A DNA stretch of 33,577 nucleotides. Origin: an uncultured Candidatus Midichloriaceae bacterium. Its GTDB lineage: Bacteria > Pseudomonadota > Alphaproteobacteria > Rickettsiales > Midichloriaceae. Positions 1-10,216 of this stretch are shown piece after piece (position 1 is the first letter of the stretch; the number at the start of each line of letters is the position of its first letter). Below the pieces are notes generated by a model. The model saw only the letters and a list, made by a program, of their open reading frames with translations. It searched no databases and was not told where the DNA came from. Location: assembly GCA_905479795.1 (NCBI GenBank), contig CAJQNX010000084.1, positions 1-33,577 of the forward strand, read 5' to 3'. The position numbers and the translations under genes are program-made.

Positions 1-1
1 A

Positions 2-1558
2 AATTTCATATCACATTTACTAAATCGCAATTATGCAAATTACAAATTAGAGCATAAAGATATAATGGTATTATTTAGAAAAAGATGTGAAAAAATGAAG
101 CATCTTATTCAAATTTTAAAACAAAACAACATTCCCGTATCAGAAGAAAATAAAATCAATTTTAGTGATGATATTATAATTCTTGATTTATTATCTATCA
201 TTAAATTCTTTCTATTACCTGAGGATAACTTCAATCTAGTATGCCTTGTAAAATCTACCTTCTTTAATTTTACTGAGGAACAAATTTTTAAAACATCTTA
301 CGACAGAAAAAAGCAAAATGTTGTGGATATATTGCAAAATATATATCCCAAAATCTCAAAATTATTACAGGAACTTGAAGAAAGTTATAAAAATCTATCC
401 TTATATGATTTTTACATACACATTTTGTATCAAAAAAAATTTATAGATAATTTTCATCAAGAATTTGGAGCTAATTGCCAAGAAATAATTGATATTTTTT
501 TAGATAAAATATCTGAATTTGAAAAACAACTATTAGGTGACAAAGAAGTTTTTTTAGAGTGGCTCCTATATAATTCTGATATTAATGTTGATAACAATAA
601 CTCAAAAGGTGTCAAAATTATAACAGTACATGCCGCAAAAGGACTGCAATCACCTATAATAATTTTGGCTGATGCTGGAGACTCAGAAAACATGCCAAAT
701 GAAAATTTCTTTTGGTATAATGAAAAACTCATTGTACCTAATATCAGTGAATATAAAAATAGTAAAATCAAAGAAATTGTAAATGAGAGAAAAATAAAAT
801 TAAAGCAGGAGAGTTTAAGGTTATTATATGTCGCAATGACTCGTACTGAAGATGAATTATATATTTTTGGAGAGCATGGCAATAAACAAGATAGCTGGTA
901 TAATATTACAAAAACTATTTTACCGAATAACTTTATAAAATATTCTGAACTTAGCATATCTAATCAAAAAAACATTGAAGATGATAGTTTAGTTTCAACA
1001 AATATTGAACTACCATATTACTTTAGAGAGGATTATGTTGCAGAAAATATTACGAAAAAAGAAATTGCCTCGTTAGAGAAACAACTATATTCAGATCTTT
1101 CAGTTACGAGGGGTAATTTTATTCATAAAATTTTATCTGATGCGCCTAAAATACCAATGCATGATTTAGTAAATTATATTAAAAATTTAGCCAATAGCAG
1201 TTTATTTAATTTAATTCCTAATAAAGAAATTGAAGAAATATCATTACTTACAAAAGAGATAATGTGCAAATTTCCAAATATTTTTAAGAATGAGGTATTA
1301 TCCGAAGTAAGTGTAAATAATTTAGCAAAAAAAAGTAACGCCATTATAAAAATTGATAAACTTATGATGGATGCTAATCGTGTCGAAATTATAGAAATTA
1401 AAACTGATAAATCAAAAATACTCTCAAATTCTAACCTACCCATTGAATATGTCAGGCAATTGGAAATATACAAAAAATGTATTTCTTATATTTACCCTAA
1501 TAAAAAAATTACTTGTAAAATATTAAGCTTTTACCAAAAGAAGCTAATATGCTTATAA
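2..1558 (+). CDS. addA: Double-strand break repair helicase AddA, C-terminal part (5' end outside window)
   Basis: Frame is open to the window start (...HLLNRNYANYKLEHKDIMVLFRKR); UvrD-type motifs VKIITVHAAKGLQSPIIILADAG and LRLLYVAMTRTEDELYIFG; RecB-like nuclease tail IDKLMM...IIEIKTDK...YVRQLEIYKK. Confidence 0.9.
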   Translation, partial: NFISHLLNRNYANYKLEHKDIMVLFRKRCEKMKHLIQILKQNNIPVSEENKINFSDDIIILDLLSIIKFFLLPEDNFNLVCLVKSTFFNFTEEQIFKTSYDRKKQNVVDILQNIYPKISKLLQELEESYKNLSLYDFYIHILYQKKFIDNFHQEFGANCQEIIDIFLDKISEFEKQLLGDKEVFLEWLLYNSDINVDNNNSKGVKIITVHAAKGLQSPIIILADAGDSENMPNENFFWYNEKLIVPNISEYKNSKIKEIVNERKIKLKQESLRLLYVAMTRTEDELYIFGEHGNKQDSWYNITKTILPNNFIKYSELSISNQKNIEDDSLVSTNIELPYYFREDYVAENITKKEIASLEKQLYSDLSVTRGNFIHKILSDAPKIPMHDLVNYIKNLANSSLFNLIPNKEIEEISLLTKEIMCKFPNIFKNEVLSEVSVNNLAKKSNAIIKIDKLMMDANRVEIIEIKTDKSKILSNSNLPIEYVRQLEIYKKCISYIYPNKKITCKILSFYQKKLICL

Positions 1559-1631
1559 TGCTTATGTTATATAAATTTATTGTATTTATTGATAAATGCC
1601 TTACTATGTTGATCTTGTCATATCAAAATTT

Positions 1632-1708
1632 GTTCCCGTAGCTCAGCAGGATAGAGCGTTGGATTCCTAATCCAAAGGTCACAGGTTCGAATCCTGTCGG
1701 GAACACCA
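1632..1708 (+). tRNA. tRNA-Arg (anticodon CCT), CCA encoded
   Basis: Acceptor gttcccg/cgggaac, anticodon arm ttgga-ttCCTaa-tccaa, T arm acaggttcgaatcctgt, encoded CCA. Confidence 0.95.
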
Positions 1709-2020
1709 TATCTCCTGCCCTTTATTTTCCTTAGATAGTGATGCTAATATACCAATACAAAGTTCTCTATACTCTGTAAAATGGATCATCTTTTAGTTCT
1801 TATGCTCTTTTTATATAGTTTCTATTTTTTAAAGAACTATCCTTTTTTTATAAGCATTATATTAAACAGAATAATTTTAAATTTCTTCCTGTAACGTTTT
1901 ACTATATCCATATATTCTAAAACATGAGGTATAGCTTATTGTGCAGTTAAATTAATATTGATAAATTGAAATATAATCTCACCTCGATTGCTATTCATTG
2001 TAACACTTATAGGCTCTGAA

Positions 2021-2848
2021 TTACTTACATAAAATATACATTTCTGACCTTCTATTCTTCTTCTCTTTTACGCCTTTCTCAGTTTTTACTAGATATTTTT
2101 TATAACCATGTCCAATAATTTTCTTCGACTTTATACTATTTATAACTTTAGATACCTTTTGCGCTCTCATTAAAGATACTTTATCATTATGCTCTTGACT
2201 TCCTGTATAATCAGCATGTCCTTCAATGTTTATAGTACAATTATTGCCTGTTTTTTGAGATTTAATGAATTCTTTGATTTGTGATACTTGCTTGTTATTT
2301 AATTCAGTTTCATTAAATTCATAAAATATTATAAATTTATTATTTACTTCAGATGTCGAAAAGCTATTAATTTCGTTAATGAATTTAAAAAAGTTATCCT
2401 TGCACAGTTTAATGTCATCTTTTTGCCATCCTTCTTCCAATTCTTCTACCCAACAATCATAATTAGCTTGAGCTTGCGCCAATTGCACGGGATAAAGCTT
2501 TTTATTTTTATCACTCAATAATAAATTCAATGCATTATATGCTGATAATACTTCTTTTTTCGAAGAGGAATCTTTTATTTGCCAATTTTCAGGATTTTCT
2601 GGAGATGTATTAATATTATGTGACGCCTTAATAGCTTTTTCAGCAAAATACTCAGAATCAAACCAATCATATTTTTCAGCTTCTTGTGTTGCAAAATTTA
2701 CATAATATTTTGCCAAATTTGAGTTAAAACTTTTGTCGTCAAAATGGAGTTCTTTTGATTTTTGAAGTTGAGATTTACAACCAACCATTAATAAGATTAC
2801 TATATAGAAGAGAATTTTAAACTTATATTTAAGTATATTCATGTACAT
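2021..2848 (-). CDS. OmpA-family (Pal-like) lipoprotein
   Basis: Lipobox-like LLMVGCKSQ; C-terminal OmpA-type domain (INIEGHADYTGSQEHNDKVSLMRAQKVSKVI). Confidence 0.85.
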   Translation of the reverse strand: MYMNILKYKFKILFYIVILLMVGCKSQLQKSKELHFDDKSFNSNLAKYYVNFATQEAEKYDWFDSEYFAEKAIKASHNINTSPENPENWQIKDSSSKKEVLSAYNALNLLLSDKNKKLYPVQLAQAQANYDCWVEELEEGWQKDDIKLCKDNFFKFINEINSFSTSEVNNKFIIFYEFNETELNNKQVSQIKEFIKSQKTGNNCTINIEGHADYTGSQEHNDKVSLMRAQKVSKVINSIKSKKIIGHGYKKYLVKTEKGVKEKKNRRSEMYILCK

Positions 2849-2938
2849 TTTAGATTAGTTATACACTGCATATATAAAACACAATATGCAATTATACAAG
2901 ATGTATATTTATATTACATTATCTCGCCACGGCTCAGG

Positions 2939-4264
2939 TTAATTCACTATTCTTTCTAATTTTATATTGGTATTTTTAAGTTTTTCCAATAAATTACCAT
3001 AACCCCTTTCTATTTGCTCAGCCACATCAAGCCTACTTTCCCCTTCAGCTAAAACTGCAGCAATCAAATATGCCAATCCAGCTCTTAAATCTGGAGTGAC
3101 TAGTGGCGATGATATAGATTTGAGTTTTGTTGGACCGTGAATTAATGCACTATGAAGATGATCTTGCCCTCTATATCTACATTCTACCGAACCCAAACAT
3201 GAGCTAACAGTTTCAGTTTTTGCACCAAGTTTATTTAGAATGTCCAAATAACCAAATCTTTTTTCATGGACTGTTTCATGAATAACAGATGTACCCTTAG
3301 CTTGTGTAAGAATTGTTGCAAATGGTTGTTGCCAATCGGTAGAAAAGCCTGGATGAACATCAGTTTCTATTTCAGTAGATTTTAAATCTTCTTTTCTAAA
3401 AAACATTATACTATCATCCTTTAGAAATTTAAATCCACCTCCAATTTTACTAAAGTGTGGTAAAAAATTTCCAAGCAGGTCAGGTCTAATACCAGAGACC
3501 TCAATTTCACCATTTGAAGCGCATGCTAGTGACGCCCATGAAGCAGCTTCAATTCTATCTCCTGCAAGAAAAAAATTAGTACCATTTAATTTTTCAACTC
3601 CCTGGATAATTAATTCCCTGTTACCTGAGAGAAATATTATAGCTCCCATAGAGCGCAGCATTGTAATTAACTCTATAATTTCTGGCTCTAAGGCTATATT
3701 TTTTATAATACTTGTACCTTCCGCAAGTACACTTAAAAATAAACACGTTTCTGTTGCTCCAACTGATGGATATGGCAAATCTATATGAGCAGCTTGAAGT
3801 CGCTTCTTAGATTCTGCAAAGTATTTATTACCCTTTTTATAAACTTCAGCCCCAAACTTTTTTATTGCTTCAATGTGATAATCAACATTTCTTTGACCAA
3901 TATGATCTCCTCCAACAGTGGGTACAGTTGCTTTGCCAAATCTATGAAGTAATATACTTAAGAGTAAAATAGGAACTCTGTTAGTTTTTGTATCAGGTAA
4001 CGATGCTTCATATTCAGTTATTTTAGTTGCATCAATGTACATAGTGTTAATATCTTGTTCCCAATCCACCTTTACACCAGCAGACATTAACAGCTCTTTT
4101 GTAATTTCTACATCACCAATATTTGGCATTCCTCTAAGTACTGTTTGGTCTGAACATAATAAAGCCGCAACCATAGCCTTAGTTGCAAGATTTTTTGCCC
4201 CCATACAGGAAATTTTTCCATGAATAGGAATCCCGCCCTGAATAATATATGAAATACTTTGCAT
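2939..4264 (-). CDS. murA: UDP-N-acetylglucosamine 1-carboxyvinyltransferase (MurA), atypical type with Asp at the usual catalytic Cys position
   Basis: EPSP/MurA fold motifs: MGAKNLATKAMVAALL, GGDHIGQRNVDYH, PYPSVGATE, DRIEAASWASLA, ETDVHPGFSTDWQQPF, PDLRAGLAYLIAAVLAEG. Confidence 0.85.
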   Translation of the reverse strand: MQSISYIIQGGIPIHGKISCMGAKNLATKAMVAALLCSDQTVLRGMPNIGDVEITKELLMSAGVKVDWEQDINTMYIDATKITEYEASLPDTKTNRVPILLLSILLHRFGKATVPTVGGDHIGQRNVDYHIEAIKKFGAEVYKKGNKYFAESKKRLQAAHIDLPYPSVGATETCLFLSVLAEGTSIIKNIALEPEIIELITMLRSMGAIIFLSGNRELIIQGVEKLNGTNFFLAGDRIEAASWASLACASNGEIEVSGIRPDLLGNFLPHFSKIGGGFKFLKDDSIMFFRKEDLKSTEIETDVHPGFSTDWQQPFATILTQAKGTSVIHETVHEKRFGYLDILNKLGAKTETVSSCLGSVECRYRGQDHLHSALIHGPTKLKSISSPLVTPDLRAGLAYLIAAVLAEGESRLDVAEQIERGYGNLLEKLKNTNIKLERIVN

Positions 4265-4275
4265 TATATTTTAAA

Positions 4276-5616
4276 TTAATTAAAAAAATTGTTAATTCCA
4301 ATTGAACGGAGTATATTTGATAAATGCGTTAATATAAAGTGAAAATTGTCTTGAGAATAACCTTCAAATCTTATTACTAATGAATCTTCAGTATTAGAAC
4401 GCCTAATTAGCCACCACCCCTTCTTACACTCTACTCTTATTCCATCCACATCATTATATGGAATTTTTTTATTATTTAATAAATCTTTTATTTTACTAAT
4501 AGTCAAATTTTTATGACTATCTTCGCACAAAACTCTTATTTCAGGTGAAACGAAAATTTTGGGTAAATTTTTAAAATACTCTCTATTTTTTTCTTCTAAA
4601 AGTAAATAAATAAGCTTACATGAGGCAAATAATGCATCCAATGCACCCTCCTTTACCATTTTATTTTTTATGTTTGGATGACCAGTTTTATACAATATAA
4701 TTTCAGCTCCTTCATTGTTAATTTTATCTACAAGGGTTTTACTTGTTTTAATATCGGCAATAATTTTTGGCTTCAAATGCCTTTTTAATAAATCTCTGGC
4801 GAAAAATGCTAGTAATTCATCTCCTAAAACCACCCTAAAATCACCATTTATCAAAACTACTCTATCTGCGTCACCATCCAATGCTATTCCAAAATCACAT
4901 TTTTGTTTTTTCATTATATTTTTTAAGCTAGATAAGTTTTGTTCATTAGTAGGATCAACATAACGATCTTTCGCATTGTCATTAACTAAAATATGCTCTC
5001 CAGGCAATTTTTTAATTATCTTTTTTAAAATTTGGGCTAAAGATGAGTTACAAATATCCCAAGCAATTTTTAATCTGCAATCAAATTCACTTTTAGAAAA
5101 ATGTGTTATTGGATTCGTAATATTATCTATATATCCTTGATTAATATTAATTTCTTTGAATAACCCCCGTATTTTTGAGAAAAAAATACTTTCACTTTTT
5201 GCAATATTACAAATTTCAATTAAGCTTTTCCCAAAGAGTGGTTTTTTATCAACTATAATCTTGAATCCGTTAAATTTTGGTGGATTGTGAGAGGCTGTCA
5301 CCATTACTCCACAAGAGTAATCACTGATGATATGGCATGCATAGTAAAGAATTGGTGTTGTGATTAGCCCAAGATCTAACACATCAAGCCCCACATCTAA
5401 AAATCCCTCAATCAAGCTTGATTTTAACTTTGGAGAACTTTTTCTTCCATCGTAACCAACACATATTTTTGACTTGATGTTTCTATTTTTTACATACGTC
5501 CCTAAACTACAGCCTAAAAAATACGCATCACTTTCTGCTAAATCTTTTTGAAACTCTCCCCTTATATCATATTCTTTAATTATTTTTGTTTTGAAGACAT
5601 GCTTTTTGCATAGCAT
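4276..5616 (-). CDS. Phosphomannomutase/phosphoglucomutase homologue (alpha-D-phosphohexomutase family), with probable loop deletion
   Basis: KEYDIRG, TASHNPPKFNGFKI phosphoserine loop, ALDGDADRVV metal loop, RRSNTEDSLVIRFEG phosphate-binding motif. Confidence 0.9.
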   Translation of the reverse strand: MLCKKHVFKTKIIKEYDIRGEFQKDLAESDAYFLGCSLGTYVKNRNIKSKICVGYDGRKSSPKLKSSLIEGFLDVGLDVLDLGLITTPILYYACHIISDYSCGVMVTASHNPPKFNGFKIIVDKKPLFGKSLIEICNIAKSESIFFSKIRGLFKEININQGYIDNITNPITHFSKSEFDCRLKIAWDICNSSLAQILKKIIKKLPGEHILVNDNAKDRYVDPTNEQNLSSLKNIMKKQKCDFGIALDGDADRVVLINGDFRVVLGDELLAFFARDLLKRHLKPKIIADIKTSKTLVDKINNEGAEIILYKTGHPNIKNKMVKEGALDALFASCKLIYLLLEEKNREYFKNLPKIFVSPEIRVLCEDSHKNLTISKIKDLLNNKKIPYNDVDGIRVECKKGWWLIRRSNTEDSLVIRFEGYSQDNFHFILTHLSNILRSIGINNFFN

Positions 5617-5908
5617 TCTTATCTATATACTCCTTCCCATTATATGCCTTTATCTTTAAGGCATGAATTATTTTAAACTCATCCCTTAGTATTTGATTTA
5701 TAATATTATGTCTACTTAATAAATTAATCGCATCAAAATTCCCTGCTACAATCGTTAATGAAAAGTGTGTGCCACCAGCTTTTGCTTCTTCATTATGATT
5801 AGCATGCAAATAAGATTCATCTTTCAAATTGAGAAAAGTAACATCAAGATTATCTCTCAGTTTTTTTTCAATTTGATTTTTTATCTCAGTTTTTATAGCC
5901 TGATGCAT
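5576..5908 (-). CDS. BolA family protein
   Basis: BolA-like KLRDNLDVTFLNLKDESYLHANHNEEAKAGGTHFSLTIVAGNF...ALKIKA. Confidence 0.85.
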   Translation of the reverse strand: MHQAIKTEIKNQIEKKLRDNLDVTFLNLKDESYLHANHNEEAKAGGTHFSLTIVAGNFDAINLLSRHNIINQILRDEFKIIHALKIKAYNGKEYIDKNAMQKACLQNKNN

Positions 5909-7094
5909 AACTCATTATATATTTTTTTAGTGGAGTTAAATTATTAATAATTTTAAGCCCAGCTTTGCGTAAAATTTTAGCAGAAATCAAATTAGAGGAA
6001 AAGATTTGATTAATATTATGAGTGCTATTAATCATTAAATTAACATCAAATTCTCTTTTGTTATTATATTGACTCAATAAATTATTTGAACAAATATTTA
6101 GTCCTAACCCTATATTCTCCTTAATTAACTCATCTAACAACTGTACATCTCTTAAACCTAAATTCAACCCTTGCCCAGCTATCGGATGGATGCTATGCAT
6201 TGCATCTCCACAAAGAATAGTCTTATCCTTTATGTAAGATTTTGCATATACCAAGCTAAGCGGAAAATATATTATATCTGATGCAATCTCAACATTTCCT
6301 AAGCAATTATCAAATTTGCTTTTTATCATATATGTCACATCATCTTTTGACATAGAAGCTAATATTTCACCAACTCCATTTTGATCCGTCCATACGACAC
6401 AGGATTCATATCCACCTTTTTTAGGCAATAAAGCGAAAGGGCCTGCTTTCAAAAACTTCTCTACAGCTACTCCTTGATGATTAAATTCATGCTTTATGTC
6501 AAAGACAATTGCATCTTGTTTATAATTAGTTTGCTTTGTTTTTATGCCTAATAAATCCCTTGTTTTGGAATTTTTTCCTTCTGCAACTATTAATAATCTT
6601 GAAGTTAAATTTTTGTTATTCGAAAATTTTATCTCAATACTATATGGATGATTTACAACTTGTGCGATCTCGTGCTTTGCATAAATTTTAATATTTTCGC
6701 ACTTCTTTACCCTTTCATTTAATGAGTTTAGTATATGCATCTCATCAACCATAAAGCCAAAATTTTGTAAATTTAAATCCTTTGGGTTAAAAATGAGATT
6801 TTCATTATTTTCACAATCCTCAATTAAAATTTGATTAATAGATTGAGCATGGCTCTTTATTTGATCTGCAATACCAATGTTTTTAAAGATCTCCATAGAT
6901 GCTGAGGCTATAGCAAAAATTCTACTTGGAAATTTTGCTTTATCATTAACATTTTTATAACTATAATTATTGTCTATAATGGCAATCTTTAAATTTTGTT
7001 TTGCCAATAGACATGCAAGGGACATACCTATATATCCCGCTCCACTGATTATAATGTCAAATTCAATCTTTTGCATTTTTATTAAATGGGTCAA
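5886..7094 (-). CDS. UbiH/UbiF-type FAD-dependent ubiquinone biosynthesis hydroxylase
   Basis: FAD fold DIIISGAGYIGMSLACLLA, CGDAMHSIHPIAGQGLNLGLRDVQLL. Start may be the later Met (MQKIEFD). Confidence 0.88.
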   Translation of the reverse strand: MTHLIKMQKIEFDIIISGAGYIGMSLACLLAKQNLKIAIIDNNYSYKNVNDKAKFPSRIFAIASASMEIFKNIGIADQIKSHAQSINQILIEDCENNENLIFNPKDLNLQNFGFMVDEMHILNSLNERVKKCENIKIYAKHEIAQVVNHPYSIEIKFSNNKNLTSRLLIVAEGKNSKTRDLLGIKTKQTNYKQDAIVFDIKHEFNHQGVAVEKFLKAGPFALLPKKGGYESCVVWTDQNGVGEILASMSKDDVTYMIKSKFDNCLGNVEIASDIIYFPLSLVYAKSYIKDKTILCGDAMHSIHPIAGQGLNLGLRDVQLLDELIKENIGLGLNICSNNLLSQYNNKREFDVNLMINSTHNINQIFSSNLISAKILRKAGLKIINNLTPLKKYIMSYASGYKN

Positions 7095-10000
7095 ATCTTT
7101 TTCCTATGAGTAATAAGCATGGCGTAAAAAATAGCGTTAAAATTGTTGCAAATGCTAATCCCCCTGCTATTGAAGTTGAAAGTTGGCGCCACCATTGGCT
7201 CGATGGAGCATCATACATGACTTCACGAGTAAAAAAATTAATCGTTAAGCCAAAAATCATTGGTAACAATCCAAGAATTGCAGTTGTCGCTGTTAATAAT
7301 ATTGGTCTAACTCTCTGGATGCCTGCTCTAATTATTGAATCTCTAACATCATGCCCATTTTTTCTGAGGTGCTGATAAGTATCAATAAACAATATATTAT
7401 TGTTTAATACTATGCCCGACAAAGCAATAACTCCTATTCCACACATAACTATTCCAAAAGGTTGCCACGTTATTATTAAACCGAGCAATACGCCAACTGT
7501 GGATAGAAATACAGCGCTCATAACAACTATGGTATGGTAAAATGAGTTAAACTGAACTAGCATTATCATGAACATCATGATTAAGGCCAACGAAAATGCT
7601 TTCCCTAAAAAATCTGATGCCTCTTTTTGATCTTCACTCTCTCCTTTAAATTGGTAATTTATGCCTTCTTCTAAATTTTCACCCAACCATTCTTCAAGCT
7701 CTTTTATTTTATCATCAACTAGAACACCCTTTTGAACGTCAGCCTTGATCGTAATTACACTACGTCTATCAACCCTATTTATCTTATTGATTTTATCTGT
7801 CGCTTTTCTAGTTGCAAAATTTGTTATTGGAATTCCCTTGTTTTCTCTGTTGATAATTTTAAATTTATCAATTTCATTAATGTTCCTATTTTCTGGATTA
7901 AATCTCAAAACTATATCCACTTCATCATCAGAATAATCAGGTCTAAAACTGGATACTTTTAACCCATCAGTAAATAAAAGCAAACTATTTCCAACTTCCT
8001 TAGTGTTAAGCTTGAAAATTGTTGCTAATTCTCTATCGACATCTATTTTCCAATCAATTCCAGGTGCAGAATTTGTATCTTCTACATCTTTAAACCCACC
8101 CATTTGCTCCATAGCCAATTTAACCTTATTTACAAATTTTGGTACTTGATCAAAATCTCTTGAGCTAAAATTAACAGAGATTGGTTTAGTTTGCGAAGGT
8201 CCATTGCTTTGTTCTAAAATTTCTACTTCTACACCATCAATTCCCAACACCCTTTCCCTTATATCCTTAAATATAGCATCCGCTTTTCTCCTAGTCTTCC
8301 AATTAGCAAGCTCTAGCTGTATTATTGCCACGGTATTCTGTGGCATAGAATCATCTCTATCAAAATTTCCGCTTTTCGTGTAAAATACTTTAATGTCAGA
8401 TGTCATATTTATAATCTTTTTTTCAACAGATTTAGCTATTTTATCTCTTTCCTCCAGAGATAAATCGCCACCAGTCTTAATTGCCACCACTGCGTTTTCT
8501 GGCTCAATTTTTGGAAAAAATTCTACTCCCGTACCTAACATGCCAAAAAATACATATACAGAAATTAATACTGCAAATCCCGAAAGAATAAATGTTTTGG
8601 GCCAATTCAATACCATTTCTAGTAAATCATGATATCTTTTTGATAGACCTCTAAGATTATCAATATCACCTTCCTCAGCTGCTTTCATCGAATTGATAGT
8701 TTTCATATCAAATTTCTTAGGCTTCCCAAATAACGGCCCCATAGAAGGTTGAAAAAACAATGCGAAGAGAAGAGAGTTTGTAAGTATAATTATTACTGTA
8801 ATAGGCATATATTTCATAAATTGCCCCATTATACCAGGCCAAAATAATAAAGGCATAAATACCACAATTTTTACAAGAGTAGATGTAACAATAGGCCAGA
8901 ACATTCTGGTTGCAGAATGGACAAAGGCAACCTTTATATCCATACCCTCAATAATTTTTCTACCGGCATATTCACTTACAACTATTGCATCATCCACTAT
9001 CATTCCAACCGTGAGTATCAAACTAAACAACACAACAATATTAAGAGTGTATCCAGAAACTTCCATTACCAATATACCTACCAAAAAGGAAGAGGGAATA
9101 GAAAGCGCTATCAGCAACGCAGATCTTCCTCCAACGGAAAAAATAACAACTATAGTTACCAATATTACCGCAAGTAATATTCCATTTTCTAGATAATCTA
9201 TCATCTCTATGATATTTTCAGACTGATCTTGAGAATAAATAATATTCAGATTGCTTGGTAAATAAGCTTTTTGATCAGCAATTGTATTTTTAACCTCTGT
9301 AACCGTAGAAATAATATTAGCTCCAGTTCTTTTTGACACCTCTAAAACAATTGCTGGCTTCCCATTAACTCTGGCTATATATTCTGGGTCCTTATAGGTT
9401 TTTTTAATTTTTGCTATATCTTTTAATTTAATTACCTTGTTACCATCAGCAAATATTGGAAAATTATATAGTTCATATACGGATTCTATTGTACTAGGAA
9501 TCTTGACGGAAAAAGTTCCTCCTTCATTTTTAACTTTCCCTACAGCAACCAAAGAATTATTCTCTGCAATCATTTGACTAATTTGCGATAAACTGATTCC
9601 ATAAAATTCAAGTGTCTCAGGTTCAACTATTATTTCTACTATATCCTTTCTATCACCACTGATATTAACACTTAGCACATCTTGTACATTTTCAACTTTA
9701 TCTCTTAATTTTCTTGCTATTATAATTAAGCTTTCCTCAGGTATATCCCCTGTTAAAATTATATTCAAAACAGGCATTAAGCTTAAATTAATTTCTTTTA
9801 TTATAGGCTTATCAGTATCTTTAGGTAATTCATGCTCTGTATCATTAACCTTTGCTCTAACATCCCTTAATGCTTTATCACTATCAAACCCTGCATGAAA
9901 TTTTATTAAAATGACTCCACTTCCTTCGTAGGCATATGATTTTAATTCTTTAATACCTGAAATATTTCTTAACGCCATTTCCATAGGCTTTAAAAGCAAT

Positions 10001-10185
10001 TTTTGAGAATCTGTTGGTGAAATACCCTGATGAGTGATAACCATATAAATCATAGGTATTTTTACATCTGGACTATCTTCTTTGGGTATAGACATATATG
10101 AAAAATAACCGCAAATAACCAGAACCGCCAACAATAAAATTGTCGCTCTTTTTCTTAAGGTAAATGACCTAATTATATTTTCCAT
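7063..10185 (-). CDS. RND superfamily efflux transporter permease (AcrB-like)
   Basis: 1040 aa; IPKEDSPDVKIPMIYMVITHQGISP, GMIVDDAIVVSEYAGRKI in TM4, GIVLNNNILFIDTY in TM10. Confidence 0.93.
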   Translation of the reverse strand: MENIIRSFTLRKRATILLLAVLVICGYFSYMSIPKEDSPDVKIPMIYMVITHQGISPTDSQKLLLKPMEMALRNISGIKELKSYAYEGSGVILIKFHAGFDSDKALRDVRAKVNDTEHELPKDTDKPIIKEINLSLMPVLNIILTGDIPEESLIIIARKLRDKVENVQDVLSVNISGDRKDIVEIIVEPETLEFYGISLSQISQMIAENNSLVAVGKVKNEGGTFSVKIPSTIESVYELYNFPIFADGNKVIKLKDIAKIKKTYKDPEYIARVNGKPAIVLEVSKRTGANIISTVTEVKNTIADQKAYLPSNLNIIYSQDQSENIIEMIDYLENGILLAVILVTIVVIFSVGGRSALLIALSIPSSFLVGILVMEVSGYTLNIVVLFSLILTVGMIVDDAIVVSEYAGRKIIEGMDIKVAFVHSATRMFWPIVTSTLVKIVVFMPLLFWPGIMGQFMKYMPITVIIILTNSLLFALFFQPSMGPLFGKPKKFDMKTINSMKAAEEGDIDNLRGLSKRYHDLLEMVLNWPKTFILSGFAVLISVYVFFGMLGTGVEFFPKIEPENAVVAIKTGGDLSLEERDKIAKSVEKKIINMTSDIKVFYTKSGNFDRDDSMPQNTVAIIQLELANWKTRRKADAIFKDIRERVLGIDGVEVEILEQSNGPSQTKPISVNFSSRDFDQVPKFVNKVKLAMEQMGGFKDVEDTNSAPGIDWKIDVDRELATIFKLNTKEVGNSLLLFTDGLKVSSFRPDYSDDEVDIVLRFNPENRNINEIDKFKIINRENKGIPITNFATRKATDKINKINRVDRRSVITIKADVQKGVLVDDKIKELEEWLGENLEEGINYQFKGESEDQKEASDFLGKAFSLALIMMFMIMLVQFNSFYHTIVVMSAVFLSTVGVLLGLIITWQPFGIVMCGIGVIALSGIVLNNNILFIDTYQHLRKNGHDVRDSIIRAGIQRVRPILLTATTAILGLLPMIFGLTINFFTREVMYDAPSSQWWRQLSTSIAGGLAFATILTLFFTPCLLLIGKRFDPFNKNAKD

Positions 10186-10216
10186 AATGAGCTTTTAAAT
10201 TTATTACTTATCTTTG

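Noticed and set aside
457-957. 166-aa minus-strand ORF
   Set aside because: Antisense to addA; hydrophobic low-complexity translation typical of AT-rich antisense frames.
1709-2020. Intergenic text whose reverse complement (KRYRKKFKIILFNIM) faintly recalls an IS5-type transposase tail
   Set aside because: Match too short and interrupted to support a call.
8917-9196. Two overlapping plus-strand ORFs inside the RND gene
   Set aside because: Antisense to a strongly supported RND permease; no domain signal.
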